DNA of 64,000 nt, from assembly GCA_020445405.1 (NCBI GenBank), contig JAGRGQ010000011.1:1-64000 (forward strand), given 5' to 3'. Positions 24,810-33,048 of the stretch are shown in pieces (position 1 is the stretch's first letter; each line of letters begins with the position of its first letter). The notes under the pieces were generated by a model. That model was not told the origin of the DNA. It searched no databases and saw nothing but the letters and a program-made list of their open reading frames with translations. The position numbers and the translations under genes were made by a program. This DNA is from Gammaproteobacteria bacterium (GTDB lineage Bacteria > Pseudomonadota > Gammaproteobacteria > Chromatiales > Chromatiaceae).

Positions 24810-25747
24810 GCGAGGCAGCGAAGGCGGTGCAGCGTGATTTCAGGTGGGCAGTTGAACCGCACGTTGACGATGCAGGTGCCGGCGCCCGCCGATGTATAGC
24901 CCTGCATCTCCAGGTAGGACCAGGCGGACGATCCCATATATCGCGGACAGTTGGAGTCGAGCGTGACCGGGATGCCACCGGGAAGGCAGATCTGTCCGCC
25001 ATGGGTATGGCCGCACAGGATCAGGTCGAAACCCGCATGGGCTGCCTGACGGTAGATCTCCGGTGTATGCGACAGCAAAATGGAAATCTGATCGCTGGGG
25101 ATCGCATCGGCGGCTTTTTCCAGATTGTCCACCCGGTAGTAATGGGCATCGTCAATACCCGCCAGATAGATGCATGCCTGCTCCCGCTCCAGCCTGACAT
25201 TCTCGTTCAGCAGCATGCGCACACCCATCTGCTCCATGTCCGGCAGCATGCCAATGCTGTCGTGGTTGCCGAAGACGCCGTATATAGGTTGCGATAACTG
25301 GGTGCAAAGGCTGGCCATCTCCTGCATCGCATGGTCGCATGGTCCAAAAGTCGCGGCGCGGTAATCGCCTGTGAGGACACAGGCGTCGTACTCCAGCTGC
25401 GAAACCAGTGTGGCCAGCGCCGCGACCGCCGGCGGATTCAGGTCTGCATGCAGGTCACTCATATGCAGCAGCGTGAAGCCATCGAAAACAGGCGGCAGGT
25501 TTTTCAGGTAGATGTCGTTGTGGCGCAGCTGGATATTCAGTGCATTGCGCTGACCCCGTCCGTAGAGTCCCGACAGGCGCAATGTGTAACGTATCAGGGA
25601 GTGCAGCGAATACCAGTTTTCCGGGTGAAAAAAGTTTTGACGCCGGGTAAAGATCCGTGGCTCCTGCTCGGACTCTATTCCCAGACGCTGGCGTGCGTGC
25701 ACCGGCCCAAGGCGCTGCTCCAGTTTCTGCAGTATCTCTTTCCCCAT
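24803..25747 (-). CDS. Metallophosphoesterase (calcineurin-like)
   Basis: A 314-residue protein with the full set of two-metal phosphoesterase motifs: LLHMSDLHADL (D-x-H), VLTGDYRA (GD), VFGNHDSIG (GNHD), ILLSHTPE (H) and LILCGHTHGGQICLPGG (GHTH). This last motif resembles the YkuE/YaeI group that acts on membrane-associated phosphodiesters. No signal peptide is evident; about 95 polar residues precede the domain, with an amphipathic stretch. ATG 25747 is preferred to GTG 25750. The convergent CarS-like neighbour suggests a link to lipid metabolism, which is inference. Confidence 0.85.
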   Translation of the reverse strand: MGKEILQKLEQRLGPVHARQRLGIESEQEPRIFTRRQNFFHPENWYSLHSLIRYTLRLSGLYGRGQRNALNIQLRHNDIYLKNLPPVFDGFTLLHMSDLHADLNPPAVAALATLVSQLEYDACVLTGDYRAATFGPCDHAMQEMASLCTQLSQPIYGVFGNHDSIGMLPDMEQMGVRMLLNENVRLEREQACIYLAGIDDAHYYRVDNLEKAADAIPSDQISILLSHTPEIYRQAAHAGFDLILCGHTHGGQICLPGGIPVTLDSNCPRYMGSSAWSYLEMQGYTSAGAGTCIVNVRFNCPPEITLHRLRCLAQ

Positions 25748-25958
25748 CACCGCAATCTAAACCGGTTGTCCGATAAGCGCCAGTGGTATGCATGGGCTGG
25801 CGCCGTACAATCCGGATTTTGTGATGGCAACTCTACCCGGAAAGATACAAAATCCAAAATATTGGCCTGTGTCTGCCGGGCTTCGCTGCTGCCGGGCTGG
25901 CCGTTCTGCCTTCGGCGGGAAACGATTGTCCGGAATATGCCTTGGCTGGGGGAGAGAG

Positions 25959-26795
25959 ATGATGTCTCTGCTGCGGGAGTTTCACCAAATCATACGGCGG
26001 ATTGGTGGGGCGGTTACCGTTCCAAGGATTGAACAGGTGCTGTTGCCATCGTGCGGGCAGGAAGAGGGTAAGCGGGATGAGTTCGGGTTCCTGCTGCTGG
26101 CCGACGGCAGCGTCGGGCCTTTCTACACCAGTCTCGATAACTCGCTCCCGTCACTTCGGGCTGATGTATCCGGAAACGGCTTACGGCATGCGGATCCTGT
26201 TGCGTTGGCGTTGCAGCTGGGTGACAGCAGGCTGCAGACCAATGCGCTGGCGCTGGGTGCGCTCAATGCAATCAGTCAGTTTCTGATGCGGCGGGCCGGA
26301 TTCGATCCGACTGCGGCTGTCGCGGACAAGAAGCTCTCCGAACCCTGCGGAAAAGTCGGTATGGTAGGTTTTTTCGGACCGGTGGTGGAGCGCCTGCTGG
26401 CGCTGGGCAGGCGGATTACGGTCATTGAGAAAAATCCCGCGCGCGTGCCGGTCGGACTGGACCTCCAGGTCAGTTCCGATCCGTCGTTGCTGGCAGATTG
26501 CGATTATATCATCTGTACCGCCTCAACGCTGATCAACAACACATTGGAGGAGATACTGGGCGCTGTCTCTCCGTCGAGTATCGTCTACCTGATGGGACCC
26601 AGCGCCAGTTGTCTGCCCGATCCGCTGTTTTCCCGGGGGATAGATCTGGTGGGCGGCGTGCTGATCGACGAGACGGATTGCCTGCGGCGGGCGCTGAGCT
26701 GCGGCGAGTCGTGGGGGCGTTGCGGAAGGAAGTATCAGTTGAGCACCGAAGCTTATCCGGGGCTCGACGCTTTGCTTGCCGAAATTGAGCGATAA
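25959..26795 (+). CDS. DUF364 (putative heavy-metal chelation) protein
   Basis: A 278-residue cytosolic protein from ATG 25959 (or 25962) behind GGGGGAGAG. It has the Rossmann-like DUF364 core: VGMVGFFGPVVERLLALGRRITVIEKNP, then DYIICTASTLINNTLEEIL and VYLMGPSASCLPDPLFSRGID. Some members bind metals or are linked to metal/cofactor metabolism, but no reaction is assigned. It starts about 210 bases from the divergent metallophosphoesterase gene; nothing nearby clarifies its job. Confidence 0.75.
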   Translation: MMSLLREFHQIIRRIGGAVTVPRIEQVLLPSCGQEEGKRDEFGFLLLADGSVGPFYTSLDNSLPSLRADVSGNGLRHADPVALALQLGDSRLQTNALALGALNAISQFLMRRAGFDPTAAVADKKLSEPCGKVGMVGFFGPVVERLLALGRRITVIEKNPARVPVGLDLQVSSDPSLLADCDYIICTASTLINNTLEEILGAVSPSSIVYLMGPSASCLPDPLFSRGIDLVGGVLIDETDCLRRALSCGESWGRCGRKYQLSTEAYPGLDALLAEIER

Positions 26796-26833
26796 TCTCT
26801 TTTTTGCCGCTGCCAGCACGCTGGCGACGGTAT

Positions 26834-27196
26834 TCAACTCACACTCACCCGAACGCCCCTGAGGCGCAGCGCCACCAGCACAGTCACCGCCTGTTCGAAA
26901 GTGAGTGTGGCGCGTTTGCCGATTTTAAAAAAACCCAGCCGGTCCAGATAGAGTTGCGTGATTTGCACCCGGGAGGCCGCCTCTCCGAGTGTGGCGAGCA
27001 GGGTTTCCTGCACCGGCACGTGCCGGGATTCCACATAGTAGACGGCGCCGCGTTGGGGGAAATAGTGGACCCGGTGCATGCTCAGATTGTAGAAGATGCG
27101 CAGTTCGTCCGCAGAAGCCGGCAGGCAGACTTCACGCTCCGTCAGGCACAGCGCTCTGGCGCACTCCGCATCGACAGGTCCTATGCCGCCGGGCAT
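26834..27196 (-). CDS. Hypothetical protein
   Basis: A 120-residue open frame with ordinary amino-acid use (VCLPASADELRIFYNLSMHR, QITQLYLDRLGFFKIGKRAT) and mixed alpha/beta pattern. It has no signal peptide, membrane span or recognised motif. It is the only sensible frame in the 460 bases between the DUF364 and ABC-F genes and runs with the ABC-F gene's strand but upstream-to-downstream order places it after that gene. No good ribosome site precedes ATG 27196. Probably real; function unknown. Confidence 0.5.
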   Translation of the reverse strand: MPGGIGPVDAECARALCLTEREVCLPASADELRIFYNLSMHRVHYFPQRGAVYYVESRHVPVQETLLATLGEAASRVQITQLYLDRLGFFKIGKRATLTFEQAVTVLVALRLRGVRVSVS

Positions 27197-27254
27197 ATTA
27201 ACGCACTGCAGGGATAGATCGCATGGTCGGCATCATACAATAGATTGCGCCGGT

Positions 27255-29144
27255 TCAGGCGGATTCCAGTGCTTCGCTGGCCTCCAGCCAGGCCTCTTCA
27301 ACAGCCTTCAGCGCCTGATCGGTTTCCGCTTTCTCCACGACCAGCGTTTTCAGTCTTTCCTTGTTGGCCTCATCGTATATCTCTCCGCCGGCGAGCGCCT
27401 GTACCAGTGCGGTCTGCCTGTGCTGCAGCCGGTCGAGATCCCTCTCCAGTGCCCGCAAACGGCTGCGCAGCGGCTGCAGCCGGCGTCTGCGCTCCGCCTC
27501 CAGGCGTTTCTGCTCCTTGCGTGCAGTGGCACTGTTAGGCGCCTGGGAGTCTGTTTTGGCCGGTTCCTCCGCTCTACTATGTTCCGCCAGCCAGCGTGGG
27601 TAGCTGTCCAGATCATCCTTGAATTCCGTGACGCCGCCTGCGCTCACCAGCAACAGGCTGTCGGTTGTGGTACGCAGCAGGTGGCGGTCATGGGAGACGA
27701 TTACCATGGCCCCTTCAAACCCCTGCAACGCCAGGCTCAGACTGTGGCGCATCTCCAGATCGAGGTGGTTAGTCGGCTCATCGAGCAGCAGCAGATTCGG
27801 GCGCTGATAGACCAGCAGCGCCAGTACCAGCCTGGCCTTCTCCCCGCCGGAAAAAGGGGCAACCGGGCGCTCAGCCAGTTCGCCGGGAAAACCGAAGCCG
27901 CCAATGTAGTCACGCAACTCCTGCTCGCGCGCTTTCGGGTCGATGCGCATGAGATGCTGAAGCGGCGTCTGATCCGGACGCAACTGATCTAGCTGGTGCT
28001 GTGCGAAGTAACCGGTTTTGAGCTCCTGTGCGCTTTCACGCTGGCCGCCGATGGGCTCCAGTTCGCCCGCGAGCATTTTTATCAGCGTCGACTTTCCGGC
28101 GCCGTTGGGACCGAGCAGACCGATCCGGTCACCCGGGGAGAGCGTGATCGTCAGCCGGCTCAGGATGACTTTATCGCCGTAGCCGGCGCTTGCCTGTTCC
28201 AGTCGCATCAGCGGATGGGGATTTTTCTCGGGTGTTTTGAAACTGAAGTGGAAAGGCGAATCCACATGAGCGGGTGCAATCAACTCCATCCGCTGCAACG
28301 CCTTCAGTCGGCTCTGCGCCTGCCGGGCTTTGGTGGCCTGGGCCCGGAAACGGTCCACATAACTGCGGATGTGAGCAATTTCCCGCTGCTGCTTCGCGAA
28401 AGCAGCCTGCTGATTGGCGAGCCGCTCGGCGCGGATTGTCTCAAATGCACTGTAATTGCCGGTATACAGCATGACACTGCCTTGCTCGATGTGTGCGATA
28501 TGGCTGGCGACGGCATCAAGAAAGTCGCGGTCGTGCGAGATCAGGAGCAGCGTGCCGGCGTAGCTTTTGAGCCACTCCTCAAGCCAGATGACGGCGTCCA
28601 GGTCGAGGTGATTGGTGGGTTCATCCAGCAGCAGCAGGTCGGAGCGGCACATCAGCGCGCGCGCCAGGTTGAGGCGCATGCGCCAGCCCCCGGAGAATTG
28701 CTCCACCGGCAGTTCCTCTTCGCCAGGACGGAAACCCAGTCCGTGAATCAGCCGCGCCGCGCGGGAACGGGCGCTGTAACCGTCAATGCTGTCCAGCCGG
28801 GTGTGCAGTTCCGCCACTTTCGCGCCGAGGCCGGCCTGTTCCGCCTGTGCGAGCGCAATTTCGATCTGACGCAGTTCGGCATCCCCGTCCAGGACATACT
28901 CCATCGCCGCCCTCGGGTCAGAGGGCGTCTCCTGTGCCAAGTGAGCGACTATCCAGTTCCGGGGAAGGTGGAAATCGCCGCTATCGACGTGCAATTTGTC
29001 CAGAATCAGCGCGAACAGACTGGATTTTCCGGTGCCGTTGGCACCGGTCACGCCGACCCGCTGGCCGGGGTGCACATTGAAGCTGGCGTTGCTGAAGAGC
29101 AGTTTGCCGCCGCGTCTCAGGCTGAGTTGATTGAATCTGAGCAT
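27255..29144 (-). CDS. ABC-F family ATPase (YheS-like)
   Basis: A 629-residue soluble protein with two ABC domains and no membrane part. First domain: Walker A GANGTGKSS, signature QFSGGWRMRLNLARALM, Walker B DLLLLDEPTNHLD. The linker (residues ~235-310, RAQATKARQAQSRLKAL) is the ABC-F P-site tRNA-interaction region. Second domain: GPNGAGKST, PFSGGEKARLVLALLV, NLLLLDEPTNHLD. A charged coiled-coil tail follows (QKRLEAERRRRLQPLRSRLR). The pattern fits YheS, a ribosome-associated translation factor. Confidence 0.9.
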   Translation of the reverse strand: MLRFNQLSLRRGGKLLFSNASFNVHPGQRVGVTGANGTGKSSLFALILDKLHVDSGDFHLPRNWIVAHLAQETPSDPRAAMEYVLDGDAELRQIEIALAQAEQAGLGAKVAELHTRLDSIDGYSARSRAARLIHGLGFRPGEEELPVEQFSGGWRMRLNLARALMCRSDLLLLDEPTNHLDLDAVIWLEEWLKSYAGTLLLISHDRDFLDAVASHIAHIEQGSVMLYTGNYSAFETIRAERLANQQAAFAKQQREIAHIRSYVDRFRAQATKARQAQSRLKALQRMELIAPAHVDSPFHFSFKTPEKNPHPLMRLEQASAGYGDKVILSRLTITLSPGDRIGLLGPNGAGKSTLIKMLAGELEPIGGQRESAQELKTGYFAQHQLDQLRPDQTPLQHLMRIDPKAREQELRDYIGGFGFPGELAERPVAPFSGGEKARLVLALLVYQRPNLLLLDEPTNHLDLEMRHSLSLALQGFEGAMVIVSHDRHLLRTTTDSLLLVSAGGVTEFKDDLDSYPRWLAEHSRAEEPAKTDSQAPNSATARKEQKRLEAERRRRLQPLRSRLRALERDLDRLQHRQTALVQALAGGEIYDEANKERLKTLVVEKAETDQALKAVEEAWLEASEALESA

Positions 29145-29294
29145 GGGAGAGGAGTTTAACAGCTTTATCCTGAGCGCAGTTACCCGCCGCCCAGCCGGGC
29201 CGTGTGGTGCGGGATATTAAAAAAAGAGGCGGATTCGGCTGAGCACAGTTGCAACGGGCATGCTTTGGTGCCCCGGAGGAAAAATCCCATGCGA

Positions 29295-29315
29295 TATATC
29301 AAGCCGGTTGATATA
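29295..29315. promoter_or_regulatory. Perfect inverted repeat upstream of the cNMP-binding gene
   Basis: TATATCAA-GCCGG-TTGATATA, an exact 8-base inverted repeat with a 5-base spacer, 86 bases before ATG 29401. It is a plausible regulator operator. It is not an FNR/CRP-type site: the half-sites are in the reverse order. Confidence 0.4.
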
Positions 29316-29400
29316 CATCATTATATCGGGATCCAGCACGGCTAAACTTGAAATCAAGAGAGTGGTATTTGCGTCATCGGAATAATAGGGAGGTTGCGCA

Positions 29401-29910
29401 ATGAACGATTACGAAAACGTCAAATATGCAGCCGATGTTGGGAAGTCGCTGATAAAAAACTCTCCGCTGGGCGTCGAGTTGTCGGATGAGCAGCAGAAGG
29501 CACTGGCGGAGATTATCAGGGTTGCAGGGCTGAAGGCGGGTGAATTTCTACTGCAGGAGGGAGCGGTGGACGATTCGCTGCATGTGCTGGTTAGCGGCAG
29601 GATGGAAGTCGTCAAAAGCGATCAGGGCGGAGAGTATGTGACGCTGCATGTACTGCAGCCTGGAGATTTGGCAGGCGAACTGGGTTTCATCGATGGGCAG
29701 CCGCACAGTGCAGGCTTGAGGGCGATCACCGATTGCGAGGTGTTCAATATCCACCGAAAGGAGTTCGATACACTGGTCGAGAAAGAGCCGGATCTGGTTT
29801 ATAAGGTGATGCGCGCAATTGTGCGTACGGTCCACAAGATAGTGTGCAGCATGAATTTTCAGCATGCCCAGTTAACCGACTACATAGCGCGTCAGCACGG
29901 CAGGTATTGA
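29401..29910 (+). CDS. Free-standing cyclic-nucleotide-binding domain protein
   Basis: A 169-residue protein starting behind GGGAGG. Residues ~35-150 are a CNB (CRP-like) beta-roll, with EFLLQEGAVDDSLHVLVSGRMEV and the phosphate-binding-cassette-like GELGFIDGQPHSAGLRAI. No helix-turn-helix, kinase or channel part follows; the last 25 residues (VHKIVCSMNFQHAQLTDYIARQHG) are a single helix. It may be a nucleotide-dependent adaptor. The Arg expected in the cassette of cAMP-binding members is replaced by His/Ser, so ligand binding is uncertain. Confidence 0.85.
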   Translation: MNDYENVKYAADVGKSLIKNSPLGVELSDEQQKALAEIIRVAGLKAGEFLLQEGAVDDSLHVLVSGRMEVVKSDQGGEYVTLHVLQPGDLAGELGFIDGQPHSAGLRAITDCEVFNIHRKEFDTLVEKEPDLVYKVMRAIVRTVHKIVCSMNFQHAQLTDYIARQHGRY

Positions 29911-29997
29911 TATCGAACGCTGTGTTATCGCGCTGCGGAGTCCGCTCCGACAGCGTAGAGAAGAGGGAATGATTTTTCAGCCATAGCGGGCGTTCGA

Positions 29998-30126
29998 CTA
30001 TTTGGCTGGTTTGCGCATGAAGAGCGAGACGATCAGATGCTTGATCAGCAGCACGACCACGATGTAGAACAACACCAGTATGAACTGGAATCCCATGACG
30101 CCAATAAATCCGATCAACTCTTCCAT
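29998..30126 (-). CDS. Small single-pass membrane protein (42 aa)
   Basis: ATG 30126 to TAG 29998-30000 encodes 42 residues: a short acidic start (MEELIGFIGVMG), a strong hydrophobic span (FQFILVLFYIVVVLLI) and a basic end (KHLIVSLFMRKPAK), consistent with N-out/C-in insertion. An AGGTAAGAT sequence precedes the start. The AT-rich DNA upstream has a near-palindrome (30157-30170), fitting a regulated promoter. No family is recognised; codon use and charge pattern look real. Confidence 0.55.
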   Translation of the reverse strand: MEELIGFIGVMGFQFILVLFYIVVVLLIKHLIVSLFMRKPAK

Positions 30127-30156
30127 AATCTTACCTGGAACATAAAATAATAAAAC

Positions 30157-30170
30157 GTTAATATACTAAC
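30157..30170. promoter_or_regulatory. Near-palindrome upstream of the 42-aa membrane protein
   Basis: GTTAATATACTAAC is a 14-base palindrome with one mismatched pair, in an AT-rich stretch 31 bases upstream of ATG 30126. It could be an operator over the promoter, for example of an ArsR- or Rrf2-type repressor; this is inference. Confidence 0.3.
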
Positions 30171-30399
30171 ATATCTGCTTCTGTTGTCCAGCAGTGCCCC
30201 GGGGAGCCTGCCAGCGACTTCAGGGCGTTGGCTCATGCGTTGTTTCCGGTCAGTCTGGCCGCTGCAAACAAAAATCACCGGGTTGACGGATGTTTGGGTG
30301 GGTAAAGAGATGCACCGCCGCCTACCCGAATACTTCTGTGGTTATAGCGGCATTGGGTTGCCGGTTATTTAGCCGTGATTCTGAGAAGTGGTTCTGAAT

Positions 30400-30960
30400 T
30401 CACTCGTTGAATATCCCGCGGAAAAACTCCCGACGGGTGATCTCCTGCTGCAGGGGATTCCGCTTCTGCAGCTTTTCGATGTTCCGGTTGCGGGTTTCAA
30501 TAACCCGGTTCCAGGCGGTGAACGCCTCTTCCGCACAACTGAAGTTCAGCATCGACAGTATCAGCGGATGCAGCAGATAGTGACCGATAGCCGGTGAGTA
30601 GTTCAGGTGTGCCCGCTGTTTTCCGGTTAAAAGCGGAAGCTCGAAGGTCGGGCCGATGACCTGGTAATCGCGGTCTCTACGATTATGTGCCTGCCAATCC
30701 GGCGGTATCCGCCACCCGGGAGCGCCGTCCGGAATGAACAGACGCGACAGCATCCACGGGGTCAGGAGCAGGAACACGCGCCATTGCTCCAGGCGCCGGA
30801 AAGCATGTGTCATCACAGGGAGCACGTGATTGGCGGCCGGGTCGTGCAAAAAATATCTGCTGTAGATGCGGCGGTGCTCGTCCACCACCGCGGCCTGCAG
30901 GAGGGTGTCGTTGCGCAGCTCGTCAGCTGCGGTCTGCCAATCGTTCTCATCCTGTTTCAT
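30400..30960 (-). CDS. HybE-like Tat-cargo chaperone of the Mo-oxidoreductase operon
   Basis: A 186-residue protein from ATG 30960, overlapping the TorD stop (ATGA). The central text RVFLLLTPWMLSRLFIPDGAPGW resembles E. coli HybE (GCVITPWMLSAVIFPG), a chaperone for Tat-exported hydrogenase subunits; the rest is more distant. The C-terminus ends TRREFFRGIFNE, strikingly like a twin-arginine motif and like TRRSFLKSSG in the operon's catalytic subunit. It is the last gene of the operon, so a role in maturation of that enzyme is likely. The family call is moderate. Confidence 0.6.
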   Translation of the reverse strand: MKQDENDWQTAADELRNDTLLQAAVVDEHRRIYSRYFLHDPAANHVLPVMTHAFRRLEQWRVFLLLTPWMLSRLFIPDGAPGWRIPPDWQAHNRRDRDYQVIGPTFELPLLTGKQRAHLNYSPAIGHYLLHPLILSMLNFSCAEEAFTAWNRVIETRNRNIEKLQKRNPLQQEITRREFFRGIFNE

Positions 30961-31466
30961 ACGCCAGTCCACGCCCGCAGTTGCTCTCCCAGATCCCGGT
31001 AGAGCTTCAGCCGGCTCTCCTGCGTGAGCCGGGCGCAGAACCGGGGCAGCCAAAGGGTCAGATGCTTGCCGCGCAATTCCTGCAGTTGCAGTTCCGCCTC
31101 CGATGTGCCGCGTTCGAGCAGCAGCGCGGCAAAATCGAGCATCGTACCGAGGTAATCTGTCGGAAGGTCGTCCGCTGCCACGAGCCCTGCGTCGGCGTAA
31201 AGCCGGGCCAGCTCATCGCAGGCCGGACCCTCCATGCGCCCGTGCCTGTAAATCGACTCGAACGGAGCGCAGGGTGTTTTTGGATAGCCGTTGATGAACA
31301 GACGGGTGTGCTCCGCCTGCCACTGCGGCAGTGGCAGATCCCGCAGTTCATCCACAGCGGCCTCCAACCAGCTGTGCTCTGCCGCCAGTTCGCGCAGCGT
31401 GGACAGCGAATGCCCGTCCGGCATACCCAGCAGCATGGCGGACAGCCGCAGCATCGGCGCGGACAT
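30957..31466 (-). CDS. TorD/DmsD-family molybdoenzyme chaperone
   Basis: A 169-residue all-helical protein. ATG 31466 lies 3 bases after the NrfD stop; the longer frame to 31577 runs back into the nrfD gene. Signatures are AEHTRLFINGYPKTPCAPFESIYRHG and DDLPTDYLGTMLDFAALLL, typical of the TorD family. Such proteins bind the Tat signal and the apoenzyme, holding it until the molybdopterin cofactor is inserted. Its cargo is presumably the product of 33045-35918. Confidence 0.85.
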   Translation of the reverse strand: MSAPMLRLSAMLLGMPDGHSLSTLRELAAEHSWLEAAVDELRDLPLPQWQAEHTRLFINGYPKTPCAPFESIYRHGRMEGPACDELARLYADAGLVAADDLPTDYLGTMLDFAALLLERGTSEAELQLQELRGKHLTLWLPRFCARLTQESRLKLYRDLGEQLRAWTGV

Positions 31467-31468
31467 GA

Positions 31469-32431
31469 TCACCAGGGCCGGGCGTATACGCCAGCGTACA
31501 TGAAGTAGTGCCGCAGCAGATAGCCGCCAATCAGCACCAGTATCGATGCCAGCATAATCGGTGCGGGCGAGCGCCACCCTTTGATCACTCCCTTAAGTTC
31601 CAGAAAAAAGGGCACCAGCAGGCCGAATCCGATAAAGCCGATCAGCCATCCCCAGTCGTTCCATAACAGCTGTGCCGATATCGCAGCGGATTGGGAGCCG
31701 CGCTGCAGATAAAAGAAGAATGAGAACAGAATGACCAGCTCGGCGGCGATCAGCATCAGATCCGTGCGCTCATAGAAAACCCGCAGCGCCCGGTCCTCCG
31801 TGCGCTTCTTGATCGCCAGATTCAACACCAGCAGCAAAAATGCCATCGCGGTGGAGAACGCCGACACGGTAAACAGCAGCGGAACGCCGGGATTGTGCCA
31901 CAGCGCCACTGCGGGGAACGACTGCAGCAGCAGACCGGTATAGACCACGGTGCCGATACCATTGATGGTGGCAAGCCAGCCGCACAGCCGGCAGTGCCTG
32001 CCGCAGGTGCGCCCGATTTTCTGAATCAGAGGCCAGGCAAGGATGTTTTTGAGGATGGGGATGCGGTTGAAAAATTCGGATTCCAGCATATAAGGGAGCG
32101 AATAGAGAAATCCCCAAACCATCATCCAGACGATGAACTGGGTGCCCCAGGCGATCCAGGCATTGGGCTGTTTGAACAGCACCAGCGGGTTGAGCACATG
32201 AATCACCGCCAGATGATCCAGCAGATGAATGAACAGCATGGAGGATCCGAGGCTCAGCATGACAATACCCGACCAGGCTCCCCAGAGTACCAGCTCCTTG
32301 TGCGGCTTCATGTACATGTCGGTCAGAAAGGTGGTGGTCAGCGTGGCTGCACCCAGGCCGCCGAAATAGAGATACACCGCCAGCCACCAGGTCCAGAGAT
32401 CCTGAGTAAAAAAACCGGTAGTAACGTCCAT
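31469..32431 (-). CDS. NrfD/PsrC-family membrane subunit
   Basis: A 320-residue integral membrane protein with eight to nine predicted spans (for example LYFGGLGAATLTTTFLTDMY, GIVMLSLGSSMLFIHLLDHL, LLFTVSAFSTAMAFLLLVLN). The GGLGAA start and HLLDH segment fit NrfD/PsrC, the quinone-reacting anchor of complex-iron-sulfur molybdoenzymes. A cysteine/histidine-rich loop (IGRTCGRHCRLCGW) is unusual for the family. Its start overlaps the Fe-S subunit stop (ATGA type). Confidence 0.88.
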   Translation of the reverse strand: MDVTTGFFTQDLWTWWLAVYLYFGGLGAATLTTTFLTDMYMKPHKELVLWGAWSGIVMLSLGSSMLFIHLLDHLAVIHVLNPLVLFKQPNAWIAWGTQFIVWMMVWGFLYSLPYMLESEFFNRIPILKNILAWPLIQKIGRTCGRHCRLCGWLATINGIGTVVYTGLLLQSFPAVALWHNPGVPLLFTVSAFSTAMAFLLLVLNLAIKKRTEDRALRVFYERTDLMLIAAELVILFSFFFYLQRGSQSAAISAQLLWNDWGWLIGFIGFGLLVPFFLELKGVIKGWRSPAPIMLASILVLIGGYLLRHYFMYAGVYARPW

Positions 32432-33048
32432 CAGCCTCTCCTCTTCAGGTCATCGACGTAGTAAACATTGGGTTGTGTGCCCAGATGGGCCATGAGCGGG
32501 CGGGCGGTGCCGCTGGCCACCATTCTTGCGACCGGATCGTGCGGATCATCCAGGTCGCCGAACTGACGGGCGGAGCCGACGCAGGTCTCCACACAGGCGG
32601 GTTTCCGGCCGATCAGCACCCGCTGGGCGCAGAAATTGCATTTGTCCATGCTGGGCCGGGTGCGGCGAAATGTCTCTTCGCCGAAAAATTCCCGGCCCTG
32701 TTTCACATCGGCGTATCTCACCTCGTATCTGGCGTCATAGGGACAGGCCATGGCGCAGGCGCCGCACCCCATGCAGGTGGCCTCGTCCACCTGCACGATG
32801 CCGTTTTCCAGTTGGTAGGTGGCGCCGGTGGGGCAGACACTCATACAGGGTGGATTGCTGCAATGGTTGCAGAGGCGTGGAAAGAAGCGACGGTGAATCT
32901 CCTCTCCGGAACCGATTTCATTGTCGTGCACATAGGTGCGCCAGCTGTTTTTCCACACGGGCGTCTGATTTTCCATCGCACAGGCCGCCATACAGGCATT
33001 GCAGCCGACGCAGGTGTTCAGGTCTATAACCATGGCGTAGCGAGTCAT
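32431..33048 (-). CDS. Four-cluster ferredoxin subunit (PsrB/DmsB type)
   Basis: A 205-residue protein with four Cys-motif sets for 4Fe-4S clusters: CVGCNACMAACAMEN, CNHCSNPPCMSVCPTGA, CMGCGACAMACPYDARY, and CNFCAQRVLIGRKPACVETC. There is no signal peptide, so it is exported as a complex with the Tat-bearing catalytic subunit, as in PsrABC and DmsABC. It transfers electrons between molybdenum subunit and the NrfD anchor. It overlaps both neighbours by a few bases. Confidence 0.9.
   Translation of the reverse strand: MTRYAMVIDLNTCVGCNACMAACAMENQTPVWKNSWRTYVHDNEIGSGEEIHRRFFPRLCNHCSNPPCMSVCPTGATYQLENGIVQVDEATCMGCGACAMACPYDARYEVRYADVKQGREFFGEETFRRTRPSMDKCNFCAQRVLIGRKPACVETCVGSARQFGDLDDPHDPVARMVASGTARPLMAHLGTQPNVYYVDDLKRRG

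Noticed and set aside
29295..29315. FNR or CRP-type site
   Set aside because: Half-sites are ATCAA...TTGAT, the reverse of the TTGAT...ATCAA arrangement these regulators need.
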